Origin: Rotaria macrura
Taxonomy: Eukaryota > Rotifera > Eurotatoria > Philodinida > Philodinidae
Assembly (NCBI GenBank): GCA_900239685.1
Contig: OENT01000445.1
Span: 1-64,000, forward strand
Direction: 5' to 3'
DNA length: 64,000 nt
Shown here: positions 13,005 to 24,403 of the stretch, piece after piece
Numbering within the stretch: the first letter of the stretch is position 1
How the letters are laid out: the number at the start of each line of letters is the position of its first letter
Program-made: the position numbers and the translations under genes
Notes under the pieces: generated by a model
What the model saw: the letters and a program-made list of their open reading frames with translations, nothing else
The model's database searches: none
Told to the model about the DNA's origin: nothing

Positions 13005-13937
13005 CTAATGAGATTCATTAACAAAAATATCCAATGGTAAAAACGCACCAACAGTATAGTGTGGCATATCAACAGCTTGTGTAACTCGAATATCTACCAC
13101 TACGGAACACAGCATACAGGCTTCCTCTTTTGTGAATCTTTTCATTTGTTCCAAATAATCGATCATTGTTTTGACTGCTTGTTTCGTTGCTTCAAGCATA
13201 TTATCTGCAATGCCTAAAACAGAATAATATTGCTTTGAATTTTTCAGGTCAGATTGCGTTAATAGACATGGCGCCAATACATATTTAAAGTCATCTCCAC
13301 GTCGGACAGCTAAACGCACAGAAACAATAACTGGTGTTTCAATTGCTGTTCCACATTCTTCTCCATTATCTTGTGCGGCGTGTCCATCACCAATGCTAAA
13401 TAAAGCTCCTTTGCATTCAATTAGCAAGTAAAGTTTAACATCCTTTGTCATATATTTTGTATGAATATTTCCATCAGTTGGATAGGGTGGTATGATTGAA
13501 AATGATCCACTTAAACCCAGTGCAACACCACATTGACCAGTAAATGGTCAAATAGAAATATGAATATGATTTTGTTTAAATCAAACATATTCATCTAATT
13601 TGCATAGTTTTAATTTAGCTTGTGGAAATTCATCATGAAGAAAATTAAAACAAGGTATGATAGCCGTCCAACCCCAATCAGCAGTTTTAATATAGATTAT
13701 TTCAAGTTCTAATACATCACTTGATTCAGCATCACGAATATAAACTGGACCATTCACTTGATCTAATTTTGACACATCGAATGAATAGATTGTGTCATCA
13801 GTTGATTGAGCATTGATTTGACCATTGGATGCATCAAGACAATCAAATGTTACGATTTCACCAGAATTTATTGTGACAATTGGTTGAATAGAATTATCCC
13901 ATGATAAATGATGTTGATGCCGGTGTATATGATGCAT
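13005..13937 (-). pseudogene. Acetamidase/formamidase (FmdA/AmdA family) with two in-frame TGA stops
   Basis: Members of this family hydrolyse formamide or acetamide to ammonia and the acid, and are common in bacteria and fungi. One continuous minus-strand frame of about 311 codons runs from ATG 13937 to the stop at 13005. It shows the N-terminal HHLSWDNSI, VTFDCLDASNGQ, GPVYIRDAESSDVLELEI, ADWGWTAIIP, then PFTGQCGVALG, IPPYPTDGNIHTKYM, GALFSIGDGHAAQ, ECGTAIETP and EEACMLCSVVVDIRVTQAVD. The length matches complete family members and no intron is needed. Two TGA codons, 13581-13583 and 13548-13550, interrupt it; the second sits where relatives have the Arg of a (I/L)-R-PF motif, consistent with CGA to TGA change. 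Amidases of this type are rare in animals, so acquisition by horizontal transfer followed by decay is the likely reading. TGA read-through or sequence error is possible but less likely. Confidence 0.78.
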
Positions 13938-15388
13938 GCTTTTGTATTCTATGTTCTATTATTTACCAACCATCATACAAATTAACTGATAAGAAAGTGT
14001 TACATTCTACATGTGCAGGTAATACGATGATAGAAACCTTCTATACTGACGTAGCAACAAAAAACATGTAGCCAAGTAACATTGGATAGAATTCAGCTAT
14101 CATGAATTTATTATTTAATCCATTAAAACGAACAAAATAGAATAATAGCTCTTGCTGATAGTTGATATTATTTTCAAAAAATAAATCCTTTTTAAATTAA
14201 CAGAATTAAATATATTTCAGCTTTTCATTCATAAAAAATGTACATGCCTTCGTCGTTATTAATGAAAACATTGTGTAGCTCGGCAATCGCCAGTATAGAA
14301 AGTATCGATTTCGAATGTTACCAGCTTCATATGAATTGAAATTTCATAATGGTCATGTAAAATTTAGAATAGGAAAGCGAGATAAATTCGAATGAAAAAT
14401 TCGTATTTGAATAGAATATGTCATGTGAAAAGGCATGAAATAATGCTTTACTATCACGAAGACAGTTTGCAGTACAATTGGTTTAATGATTATTAGTATT
14501 TATATTCATCTTAGAAATTCCAATCCTGATGCATATATAACAATCTAAAGATAAATCTCGTTTAAACGCAATAGACGAAGCTATTTTGCTAACTTTTCCA
14601 CATGGGATCTACGGTGAAATTGATTCCTCACTCAATATTCATGTTCATTTGTAACAATTGACTTAAGTACAAATAAACATTTCAACATAGATCTATGATT
14701 CTTTATAAAAAACTGATAACTTTCAAGCTAGCATTTGCTTAGGATGATTTAATAAGTAAATTATACTTCGCAGCATAATACTATAAATCAAAAAGTGAGG
14801 TAAATAGTTCTTGTAAAACTAGGTGTAGTCAATGAAAGTTCATGCTCGTCGATCCAATCAGACTTCTAATCAGTGTCAAGAATCAAAATCATCGAATATT
14901 ATTAGAGAACGCTTCAGTTCAAACAAATTTTACAAAATATTAACTAAGAGTTCAGCGAAAACATTCGTCACCGATACGAATAGATATGATAGAATTATTC
15001 TCGAGCAACTTACTTTCGTAGAAATCGTAGAGGAAAAAGTATTTGATACTAAATGATCTTTGAATGACGTTCCTCTTATTATATGTTATGACTATAGTCT
15101 CAAGAATAATTTATGTTATTTGATCTTTGAAAAAATGCTGAAAGATTGACGGATCTAATCCAGACAATTCAATATTGTTTTTATTCAACATTATAAATCG
15201 TTTGTGAAACACCGAATTAAGATACTTCTCTGCTAGGAGAATGTGTTCCACAGATTGAGAATCGAGAATAAGACATTTGATATTCCAACGAACAAACTAT
15301 CAGTTATCATCCACATCAAAATTGTTGTCCTAGGACTCTTATAAAACTGGAAACTTTCTAGTAATTTTTCTGAATTAATGTCAATCTA
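13938..15388. other. Spacer upstream of amidase relic
   Basis: No supported gene. A 74-codon frame at 14832-15056 has no recognisable features or splice context. Confidence 0.4.
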
Positions 15389-15704
15389 ATGTCAAAATTC
15401 TTTCGGCGGCGAGTAGTTCCAGTACATGCTTTTATTATAGTTATAGTGTTATGCAGATTTTCTCTACTACGATCTGTGAGAATGGTCCGACCTTTCAAAA
15501 TTCGGGAGGTAACAACCTTACGTCGATTCATATTCATTAAATCTCTACTTTATTTTTATATTTCAGCCTTTCTCCTGGTACACGAATGAAAACTTTCAGT
15601 TATTGAGGGCTGGAGCAGCGTCCCCAAATCAATCTCCGTCTTATGATTGGACCACCGTTACTAGTAATATGCAAAATAGACAATCTTTTCCAAATTATAA
15701 GTAA
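15389..15704 (+). CDS. Possible small signal-anchor membrane protein, two exons
   Basis: Not recognised. ATG 15389 opens a frame that begins with basic residues (MSKFFRRR) followed by a hydrophobic stretch (HAFIIVIVLCRFSLL), a signal-anchor pattern of type II membrane proteins such as Golgi glycosyltransferases. A GT-AG intron of 58 bases, 15509-15566, joins it in frame to a second coding-like exon with SWYTNENFQLLRAG, ending at TAA 15702-15704. The product would be about 84 residues. A further frame at 15723-15810 could continue it, but would need a 22-base intron, which is too short to trust. It may be the N-terminal fragment of a lost larger gene. Confidence 0.33.
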
Positions 15705-15810
15705 TCTAAGCAGTTTTCTTAGCCATGAGTCGTTTCACTTGGGATACTCTAGAAGGGAGTGCGTACGTGTGGATGAAGAGGAGATACATGAGACCAATAG
15801 CTGGAGCTGA

Positions 15811-18800
15811 TATTTTTCTTTTAAAACAACAAAAAACTTTTTTATGCAAGTACTGATCATTATTAAAGTAAGAAAAATAGTTTTGAACAGGTACTGCAGA
15901 GATTCAGATGTCATTCACCTAGCGTACTAATCATTGGAGCGATTTTCTTATAGATTTTTCTTTTCTCTCTTTACTATTATTCCTCAAATAACCAAGTAAA
16001 CCAATCTCACGTGGGATACAATCACGCTGCTTTTGTTGACGTATAGTCAAAATATTCACCTACGCCATCCACACTATTTATTCTTTCATTTATCACGTAT
16101 GTCAAGAGGAAGGAAAAGCAATCGAAAGTGTAGTATCTCCGTGGATCACGTCAGCTTCGTGTTAAAATCTCTCTCTACTATTCAAATTTTCAGCTAACAA
16201 TTAAGCCCAATAGTTTCTATCTGACTGAGATACTCAATTGAATAGCAAGGATGACCATAACAGATGAATACAATTAACTATTTCCCATCTAATACTCTGT
16301 CGAAATCAATATCTCTGACTTTTCATGTCTTGTTACTAGTGTTGTTTCGTTCGAAAATCATATCAATCAAGAAAGAAATACTACGTAATTGCATCTTACA
16401 ATCGACTGGGAGCCTAAAAAACAGATACTGCACAGAGATTCACATTTTTTTTGAAGGTTCAATGCGCGAACGCATCGAACCGGAAGAAATTACCCACCCT
16501 GAGGAAATCAGACACTTCAACTCCATCATAAGTGCAATGATGAAGCATCTGTGCGAATAGAAGATCTCAGTGATCATCTTCCATTCGGCGGAAGGTAAGA
16601 TAACTCGAGCATTTCGGACCTCAAATAAGAAGTCATGGGTATATGCACGAGAAGTTGAATCTTTTAAGGCGTTCGAGTTTTATTAATAAAGAAGAAATAT
16701 TATCAAAATTTGCATGGTAGACGTTTTTTTTTCTTCTCAACTTTTCTTTCCAGTTAGTCATCACCATTCCACGTGCTGACTGTATTTACTTTTTCTTTCT
16801 GGCGATGTTACTTTCTGTTTGAAACTTCGTCGTGCATGTCTGTTCGGTGGAGCTGATAGTCAGTAATGAAAGCTAGGTAAATTTTCATTCGATTATTCAT
16901 GTAATGATCCAAGATCAATAGTAGACCACAAAAGTTTTGTTGCTATATCTAATAATGTCAAGTTCTAAGGCATGAATTTTGAATTGATTGTTCTCTTTCT
17001 TCGGTATAAAATAACTGCTTCGCTTTGCTAAACATTTCGCGTCAAAAGTACTGTTTCGATAGATATATGTATTTGAGAAATATAAATAATTCTTCTGTTC
17101 AAAATTGTATAATATTACCGATTGCAACATGATTAAGTGCATCTCCGTCGATAGGTTCAACTAAATTGTTTTGGTCTTAGACAACTAACTCAGAATACTT
17201 TTTGTCATCGAACGTCTATGAACAGTTCATATATTGTTGCGGACGATTCAACTGAAATAATGGCTGAGGATTCAAACGACTCCATATTTAATGAAGATTC
17301 ACACTTGCTGTTCAATTGATACGTTTAGACTTAGCAGCTTGCTTTGTAAAGTAGAACACTTATAACTCAAAATTAGATTTTACTGCAGTACTATTGTTCA
17401 ATGGGAACAAGCATGCTTCTAATATTCAAGAATTTCAAGAAAACTCAAAGTATTATACATTTCGTTTGGATATGATTGTCTAAGACCGAATCTGTGTAAA
17501 AGCGCATGGCATAACCATCGTTTATTAACGTAACCCAGTGTGTTGTTTCGATAAATGCCAACAAATAATGAATGAAAAATCAACTATGTAACAACATGCT
17601 ATATTTTCAAATACACGTTTTTCTTCCTGTTTTTCTGTTGTCTTCAATATAGTTTAGATGTTATCGTCATGTGTTTAAAAAAAATCTCCTGTCCAATTGA
17701 ACACTTTTGAACGATGAAATATGAAGATCACCATTCAAAAAATCCTGGTAGTCAGTATGCTTAGTGACTTATAAAAGCATAGACTGAGCCCGAGTTGGTT
17801 TTATTTCATAGAAATATATTCGATGTAGAAAGTATCGCTAAGTTTTCGAGAAATAGAAGTAAATTGTCTCATAAAAGAAGAGATCACAGGACCATTTTTA
17901 AATATATAGGATGACAACGAAACCTGACAATAAGCTATAATCATAATTAAATTATTTGATAAATAAAACCGCCATCGAAATAAAAAGATCCGAATATAGA
18001 TTAAATGTTTTAAACAAGTATGGATGCAGTTGTTATCAAGAAAGCGAAAAGAAGATTCACTATGTTATGAGCAATTGCATGAGAATTAATCAAAATCTTT
18101 CTCCTTTCAGTAAATTGTTTGAAAATATAAATGCTTATTCAGTTGTATAATTCGCAATGAAAGGTATAGTCGGGTTAGATCTAGCAAGAGGTTTAAAAAT
18201 TCGACGAAGATATTCATACTAGACAAGAGGATCAATCTGATATTGATGTCAGTCAGAAATATCTTTTTATATAACAATTTTATTGACTCTACATGCCATC
18301 ATCTATAGTAGAGTAGAGTATGCGAGTTTGAATCTTACCAAAAATGTTGCATATGTGGCAGATCTCAAAATCGAACTGTCTTACATACGTACCAAGTTGT
18401 GAGTTCTGTAACTATCAATATTTTTAAAGCGTATCTCAGATTCTCCAACATAGATTGATCAGATAGAGATCAACTGGAAGACAAATAAAATGATAGAGAT
18501 TATAAGAGCAGCTGTACATTTCACCAAGACTGGAACCGTTCCAGTAAATAACGGATACTTCAAAACGAAAGTGCAACGATAAATCTCTTTCAATAGTTGA
18601 CGTGTACTATCTTATCAACATTAAGACTTCTTTTTCTATTTTTCTCTCTTTCCATTTGTCATTTTGAAATTTTTATTACCATTCATGGTCATGAAAAGAC
18701 GATTTGAAATTATTACGTATATCTTTGTCATAGACTTCCTAAAAATTTGAATCATATTTCAACAAAAATTGAAATACTCTAAAATATATTTTTTCAAATA

Positions 18801-18840
18801 CTTTTTCTTAGAAGCTTGATGAGAAAAATTCCCAAGTAAG
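15811..18840. other. Gene-poor spacer
   Basis: No supported gene, RNA or element. A 98-codon frame at 16264-16560 ends in a charged stretch (ERIEPEEITHPEEIRHF) but has no recognised family and no clear splice partners. Confidence 0.4.
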
Positions 18841-18872
18841 CAAAAACTAAAGCAAGACGACCGACATAAGTA

Positions 18873-18945
18873 GTGGGTGTGAGTGGGTGGGCATCAATTT
18901 TATACAACTGCACTCACATCGTCCATAGACATACCCACACCCACA
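18873..18945. repeat. Facing GTGGGT and ACCCAC tracts
   Basis: GTGGGTGTGAGTGGGTGGGC at 18873-18892 is followed about 40 bases later by an ACCCACACCCACA-type tract at 18932-18945. The two can pair as a hairpin. The unit resembles the TGTGGG telomere repeat I recall being reported for bdelloid rotifers. Confidence 0.6.
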
Positions 18946-18984
18946 ATCATACTGTAAAAAAGACTCCACAGAATAATAAACGAA

Positions 18985-19185
18985 AAAACGTTTTTGATAG
19001 GGTATTGAACAGAAAAAGAGTTTATGAATTTGCAACGGGGCATATAAACCATTTAATCCTTAAAGGAGGAAGATAATAAACGGTTTTTCCGTTCATGGTT
19101 TTGAAATAGGGTTTATCAGATAATTCAAAAACAAGGAAAAAGGCTTCATCTCCCTTTACAAATTGATAAATCCTTTCTTCTACCA
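18985..19185 (-). repeat. Dispersed repeat, copy 1 (reverse of the copy at 39725-39930)
   Basis: This stretch matches the reverse complement of about 39725-39930 over its full length. Shared blocks are ACGTTTTT-ATAGGG, GTTTATGAATTTGCAAC-GGG, ACGGTTTTTCCGTT-ATG and GTTTATCAGATA. The ends are themselves inverted (GTTTATGAATT against AATT-ATAAA), so it looks like a short MITE of roughly 200 bases. No gene is present. Confidence 0.65.
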
Positions 19186-19560
19186 TCGGACTCCGTTAAC
19201 AAAATTCAAAAAGTCGAAGCATAAAAGCAACATTTTTCGGAAGGCCACGAAATCATTTTTTCACGTACACTTTCGACAAACTTGTCGCCTAATTTTTACT
19301 TACTACACAGCTGAACTATGCAAACATTAAATGACGCACATATGCGGCACTTCTTTCGTTTCTCAACCATAAGAAACAAAGAACGAATGCATTATGTCTT
19401 CTAAGTTACTGAAAAAATAATGAAAAGTGATTGCAAAAATAAACTGAATGCAGGTCAATTAAAGACTTTCGTAAATGCGACCGACACTAGCGAAAACGAG
19501 ATCCGAAAGCGTTACGGTCACTTTATCAGTGAATGCACGTATGTATATGATTGCAACTGC

Positions 19561-19640
19561 GGCTGGATGTGAGTGAATATGAACTTGAATGAGGTCCTAT
19601 ACCGAGGAGCATAAAACCACACATCCACACCCACACCCTC
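19561..19640. repeat. Facing GT-rich and CA-rich tracts
   Basis: A GGATGTGAGTG tract near 19564 is followed by ACATCCACACCCACACCC ending near 19639. This is the same arrangement as at 18873-18945, with about 40-50 bases between the tracts. Confidence 0.5.
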
Positions 19641-20494
19641 AGCTGAGTAAGCAGACAGCTCACAGAAAACTATATAAAATCCGATTTTTATAGCGCTGCA
19701 CGCTTACTATTTTGTAAAAAGGTCTATCATCATAGCTTCAATAATGACGATGATTTTAACAAAAATTAATTTAAGTATCACCCGGAATCAACAATTGTTT
19801 TGAGCACTCTGCGAAATCTGTAAAAAGAAGTTCCAAAGTCGATGCAAAAGTAGCTCAACATGGCAACTAGATTTTTTCAGTGTAGATTCAAAATGCTAGA
19901 AAGCACAGAGTTGTGACTCATCGCTAAAGTAATTTTCAGAACGTTTAGGAACTCAGTGTAATTAAGAGCGTGAAACGTTTTCAAAATTAGTTATGTTTAA
20001 AATTTTAAGAAACATTACTTTTTTCGGCACCATATCTGTGGGAATACTGCGCTATCACGAAAAGAAAAATGTGATTGTCTGATGATCACATTGCGAAGTT
20101 TCCATCATTTCCCAATTAACTATGATTTTTGTTCATCTTGGAACTTCTACAAACTACAAGAGTCGAAAAGAGAATTTTATATCTAAATCAGCTGCCCAAT
20201 CGTCTATTTACTCACAAGAAATAAAATTAAACGAAACACCTACCGTCGTACATGATTTTTTTTGAAGATATCATCAACAGTTTCACCGTTCGAGAGCGGA
20301 AATCTTACGTGGTTTCATTAAAAAGTCAACTGACAAAAGGGAAAAACTACAGCTTCCAAGAAACTTACTTAATATTCAATATCAGGTAAAAATCAAAAAG
20401 ATATCAATATCATTGTTGAAAATAAAACGTGCTATAGAGACATCGATGGCTACCGTTGAGCAAAATATAGAAATGAAGTGATTTGAAGGGTATG

Positions 20495-20577
20495 GGGTGT
20501 TGATATGAGTATTTCCAGTAGAAATAACTGTACACACGCCCACATCCACACCGACCCACAGATACACCCACCCACAG
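20495..20577. repeat. Facing GT-rich and long CA-rich tracts
   Basis: GGTATGGGGTGTTGATATGAG near 20490 faces a 47-base CCCACA/CCACACC-rich run at 20531-20577. The degenerate hexamer-like run is the longest single C-rich tract of this kind in the window. Confidence 0.55.
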
Positions 20578-23254
20578 CATGGTAGGCGGAAGTGGTAGTA
20601 ACAATAAGTGGGACGCCCGTATCAAACACTCGATCATTTAATTTAACAACGAACAAGAGCGTATAATAATAGCAAAGAATTTAAAAAACGGCTTGAATAA
20701 CTTTTATTTTATCGTTTACTTTGTCTATAGGCATCGAGCATTTGAAAGACGTACGATGCTGATTCTTTACAAAAACTGCCATTCAGAAACAGAAACGCAT
20801 TGATGGTACGGCTCGATCTATATGCATTTTGTGAGTGGTATGACGAAGAGCCACGTGAAATTTAGTTACTCACTTCTTACCGGACACTGTAAAGAGCTCA
20901 TATCATAGTAAAGTATCGAACATCAATGTATCATTTGATGAAAGCTATGCACAATTTAAGACTCATAAATGTTTAATTTAAGCACCGAAAGTGCGTGAAA
21001 AATTTAATAGAACATGAGTCTATCTCTTGGTTGACGGAGTAATTCTCAGATCTAAAACCATTGGTAAATATTTCTCGTTGTCAAAGTCGTATTTGATTGA
21101 CGATACATCGAAAAAGACACTGCTTGTCTAAATCTAAACGAAACCAAATGAATTTGTATTGTTCCAGAGAAGCTTGAGGGCTTCATTATCAGTATTTTTT
21201 ATATAGAATTATATTTTGCATGTTTTCTTCTAATAATATTTCCCATTGTTATACATCAATTCTCACTGCAATGAAAAACCCTAAGTAAAACTGATTAGAC
21301 ATCGGTTCAAAAATGAATAGAGGATGTGAGTCTTCGTATTTAACAGAGTCATACCGTATTATGAACCTCTGAAGGTACACGGCGTCGCCATAACCTCATT
21401 AATAGTTTTTTCGCGTATAAATAGATAAGGTAGAGTAATCAAAAGAGAAATGATGGGATTATATAACGTCTAAACCACATCAGTTTTGTGCGATTTCAGA
21501 AGGAAGAGTGAGTTTCTATTAAAAAAGATTGATTTTACAAGTCATCCTTGAAATCTATTGATCAATCATAGTCTACATCACATAATGAGAAGGCATAAAA
21601 GACTAAGTTTGGTGATTGCGTAAAATGAACCTGATCAGAATGAGACAAAATGACTCGCGAGAAAAAAAACCATAGTAGAGAAATGTCAAAAATATTGATG
21701 AATCATGTTCCTCGTTAATTTTTCTTCTCATTGTTGTCGCTTATTTTCTTCTTGTGCCCATGTGTTCTTTTCGCCTCGTCATCCAATAAGCGCAGAATTT
21801 TGTGCTTCATCATTCCTTCAGGTTGAATAGACATACAAGGCACATAATGTTATAAATAAAAGGCAAGTAATTCATCAGAATAGCAGAGGTTGTCGCCTTT
21901 TCATTCACATAGAACATCTTTTTTCAACATACAGGTATTGTTTCATAAGTATAGAAAAAAACCATTGGTGTGAGCCTAGCGTAACCATTTACCCCATTTC
22001 AGGATAAACTGTCCTACGGAGAATGTTCGTGCACAATTAAGGATCGGCATCATTCTACAGAATCATACAATATTTTATCGTATTTGAATATGTTTCACTT
22101 GTTTCTTCGTTTTCATTGTTTTTACAGTAAGCGCAATATAGTTGTGTATATTTCTACAAAAACGTGAATACGTAATCTCAATACTAAAAGAATTTCAATA
22201 GTTGAATAGTGGAAATTCAATTTTTCGAGTTTGACATGCACGATAAGCAAATGAGAAAACTATAATTATTAGATTTCGATAGAAGGACAAAAGATCGAAC
22301 TGAGAAGTTCGTAAGCAAGAGTGATTTTCTCTTTGATCTGTTATTAGAACTAAAGTCATTTTTTATCTTGAAAAAATCAACTATACCAATAATCTTCAGT
22401 CCCACTGCAGATATTCGTATAGGGTATTAGTTTTCGTCTCATCTAATTTCATAGTTATATTTGTGACCGTTTAACTACAAAGTGAATTCAAAAATATTGT
22501 TTTTTACAATTAAATTCACTAAGGATTCAGCTAGATCCATTCATTATCAGGATAATTTTTAATTAACATGAATTACGATCGAATTTCATAAATTTGACAA
22601 ACGAGTATGAAATATACTAATAAATCTAACGATATTTCCGAAAAAATGAGTCAGTGAACGATTAAATCCCCTCTCTCAACATTTTTGCGTTCAATGCGAG
22701 TTTAATTTAAGAGATCCTTCTAAACAGAGTTCAATAAGTGAGATGATTCATGTCACATGAATAAGATGTAACTCACTTACTATGAGAACGATGCATATCT
22801 CTGGTACTTTTACTTTCGATGAAAATCGTAAATGTGTATAACAACGGGCTAGAGATACATCAATGTATAAATCAAGTATATAACTGAGCTCAAACACTGA
22901 TTTATTAATTGGAAAGTCAAAATTTAGTAACGATATTTCAAAACTTATTGTATGTGATTTATCTGCAACCGAACCCAACATTTTCGACTGGTTTCAAAAA
23001 GGATGATATGCCGAAATGCGAGAATGAGAGATATTTATTTCCAATGGAACAACCACACATGTCAATCAACTTATCAAAAGAAATTATGAAAGGAAATTAA
23101 AATGAAAGAAAGGCAATGTTCAAATCGTTAATTTTAAAAATGCGAAGATGGATTTTTTCAAATATCATTATGATACCATGTTCTGTTTTCATTGAACATA
23201 GGGTAAAGTTATGTATGTTTTGATTTCAGATATATTTGTGAACTGAAAAGAAAT
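20578..23254. other. Gene-poor spacer before the SDR gene
   Basis: No supported gene or element was found. Short frames here lack splice logic and family resemblance. Confidence 0.45.
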
Positions 23255-24403
23255 ATGGCCTCAAAGAAATCGGTTGCAGTAGTTATTGGTAAGTCAAAAT
23301 TCAAAAAGAATTCTTATTTTCATTGAATTAATCTTGTTTATAATTAATAGGTGTTGGTCCAGGTTTAGGAAAATCACTAGCTAAGCGGTATGATATTATT
23401 TATCATATGTTATTACTAGCATAGGCTATTGCTACTTTATCTTTGAAGATTTGCAGCTGGCAGCTATTCAATTGGTCTAATTGCACGAAAAGAAAGTACT
23501 TTAGAACCTGTGCAAAGAGAACTTGAAAAGAATGGTTATACAGGTGATTAAATTTTATTTTTATCTTATACATGCATTCGTATCAGCATAAATACTTGCT
23601 GTTCTAGCTTTGAGTGTAACAGCTGACGCTGGTGATGCATCATCACTGAAAAATGCTTTTGATACCATTCGAAAAAGATTTAATAACGATCCTGAAGTGT
23701 TATTGTACAATGCCAGTGGATTTTTTTTTGGTAAATTGAATATATGACTTTGTTCTCTTCTATTTTATTTATATTCACATATAATTAATTGCATATTCAG
23801 GAAGTATTTTGGATTTGAAACCTGAAGCATTGCAAGCAGCTTTGAATACAACTGTTCTCGGTGCTCTAGTCGCCAGTCAAGAAGTAAATATAAACTAGAA
23901 AGAATTCGTTTTTCTTTGATTGAATTATAATAGGTTCTTCCGTCCATGGTCAAAAATGGAAAAGGAACCATATTGTTTACTGGTGCCACAGCTAGCCTTC
24001 GTGGTTCTGCCAATTTTGCTGGTATTGCTATATCAAAATTTGCATTGCGTGCACTAGCCCAATCCATGGCCCGGGAATTCGGTCCGCAAGGTGTTCATGT
24101 TGCTCATATAATTATTGACGGACAGATTAACACACCAATTCAAGTTAAAAGTAGAGTTTTTCTTTTACTCCTAAAACAAAAAGAGAAAACACTGTATTAC
24201 GCGTTTAGGTCAACCTGAAAAAGACATTGATTCATTTCTTAATAGCGATGCGGTATGAACTACGATGCGTATTAGCTTTCTTTTTCGTTGAATGAAAAGT
24301 TTATTTGTTGTAGATTGCTGAGACATCTTGGCAGTTACATATCCAACCTCGTTCAACATGGACCCATGAACTCGATCTACGTCCATCGGTGGAAGAATTT
24401 TAA
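23255..24403 (+). CDS. Short-chain dehydrogenase/reductase (SDR), intact, eight exons
   Basis: SDRs are NAD(P)-dependent oxidoreductases with a Rossmann fold. Eight exons splice in phase: 23255-23288, 23351-23387, 23449-23543, 23608-23730, 23801-23883, 23934-24150, 24209-24252 and 24314-24403, giving 240 residues with introns of 50-70 bases. The N-terminus has the cofactor loop GVGPGLGKSLA, close to the TGxxxGIG pattern. YNASG stands for the usual NNAG. GATASLRGSANFAGIAISKFALRALAQSMARE follows the active-site Ser region, but the usual YxxxK Tyr is replaced (AGIAISK), with the Lys kept. The C-terminus ends RSTWTHELDLRPSVEEF-like. This subfamily, with GVGPGLG and a missing active-site Tyr, is well represented in bacteria and also occurs in some animals. 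The substrate is unknown. The ATG is the first in frame and directly precedes the nucleotide-binding strand. Confidence 0.88.

Noticed and set aside
6322..13583. TGA read as an amino acid (altered code or selenocysteine)
   Set aside because: Although several in-frame TGA codons occur in PSME4, the amidase and the piggyBac relic, intact genes use TGG for Trp and the ADP-ribosyltransferase ends in TGA; no SECIS-like element was noticed. Decay is simpler.
20382..20656. Three overlapping minus-strand frames rich in Val, Gly and Cys
   Set aside because: They read through the CA/GT-rich tract in different frames; composition comes from the repeat.
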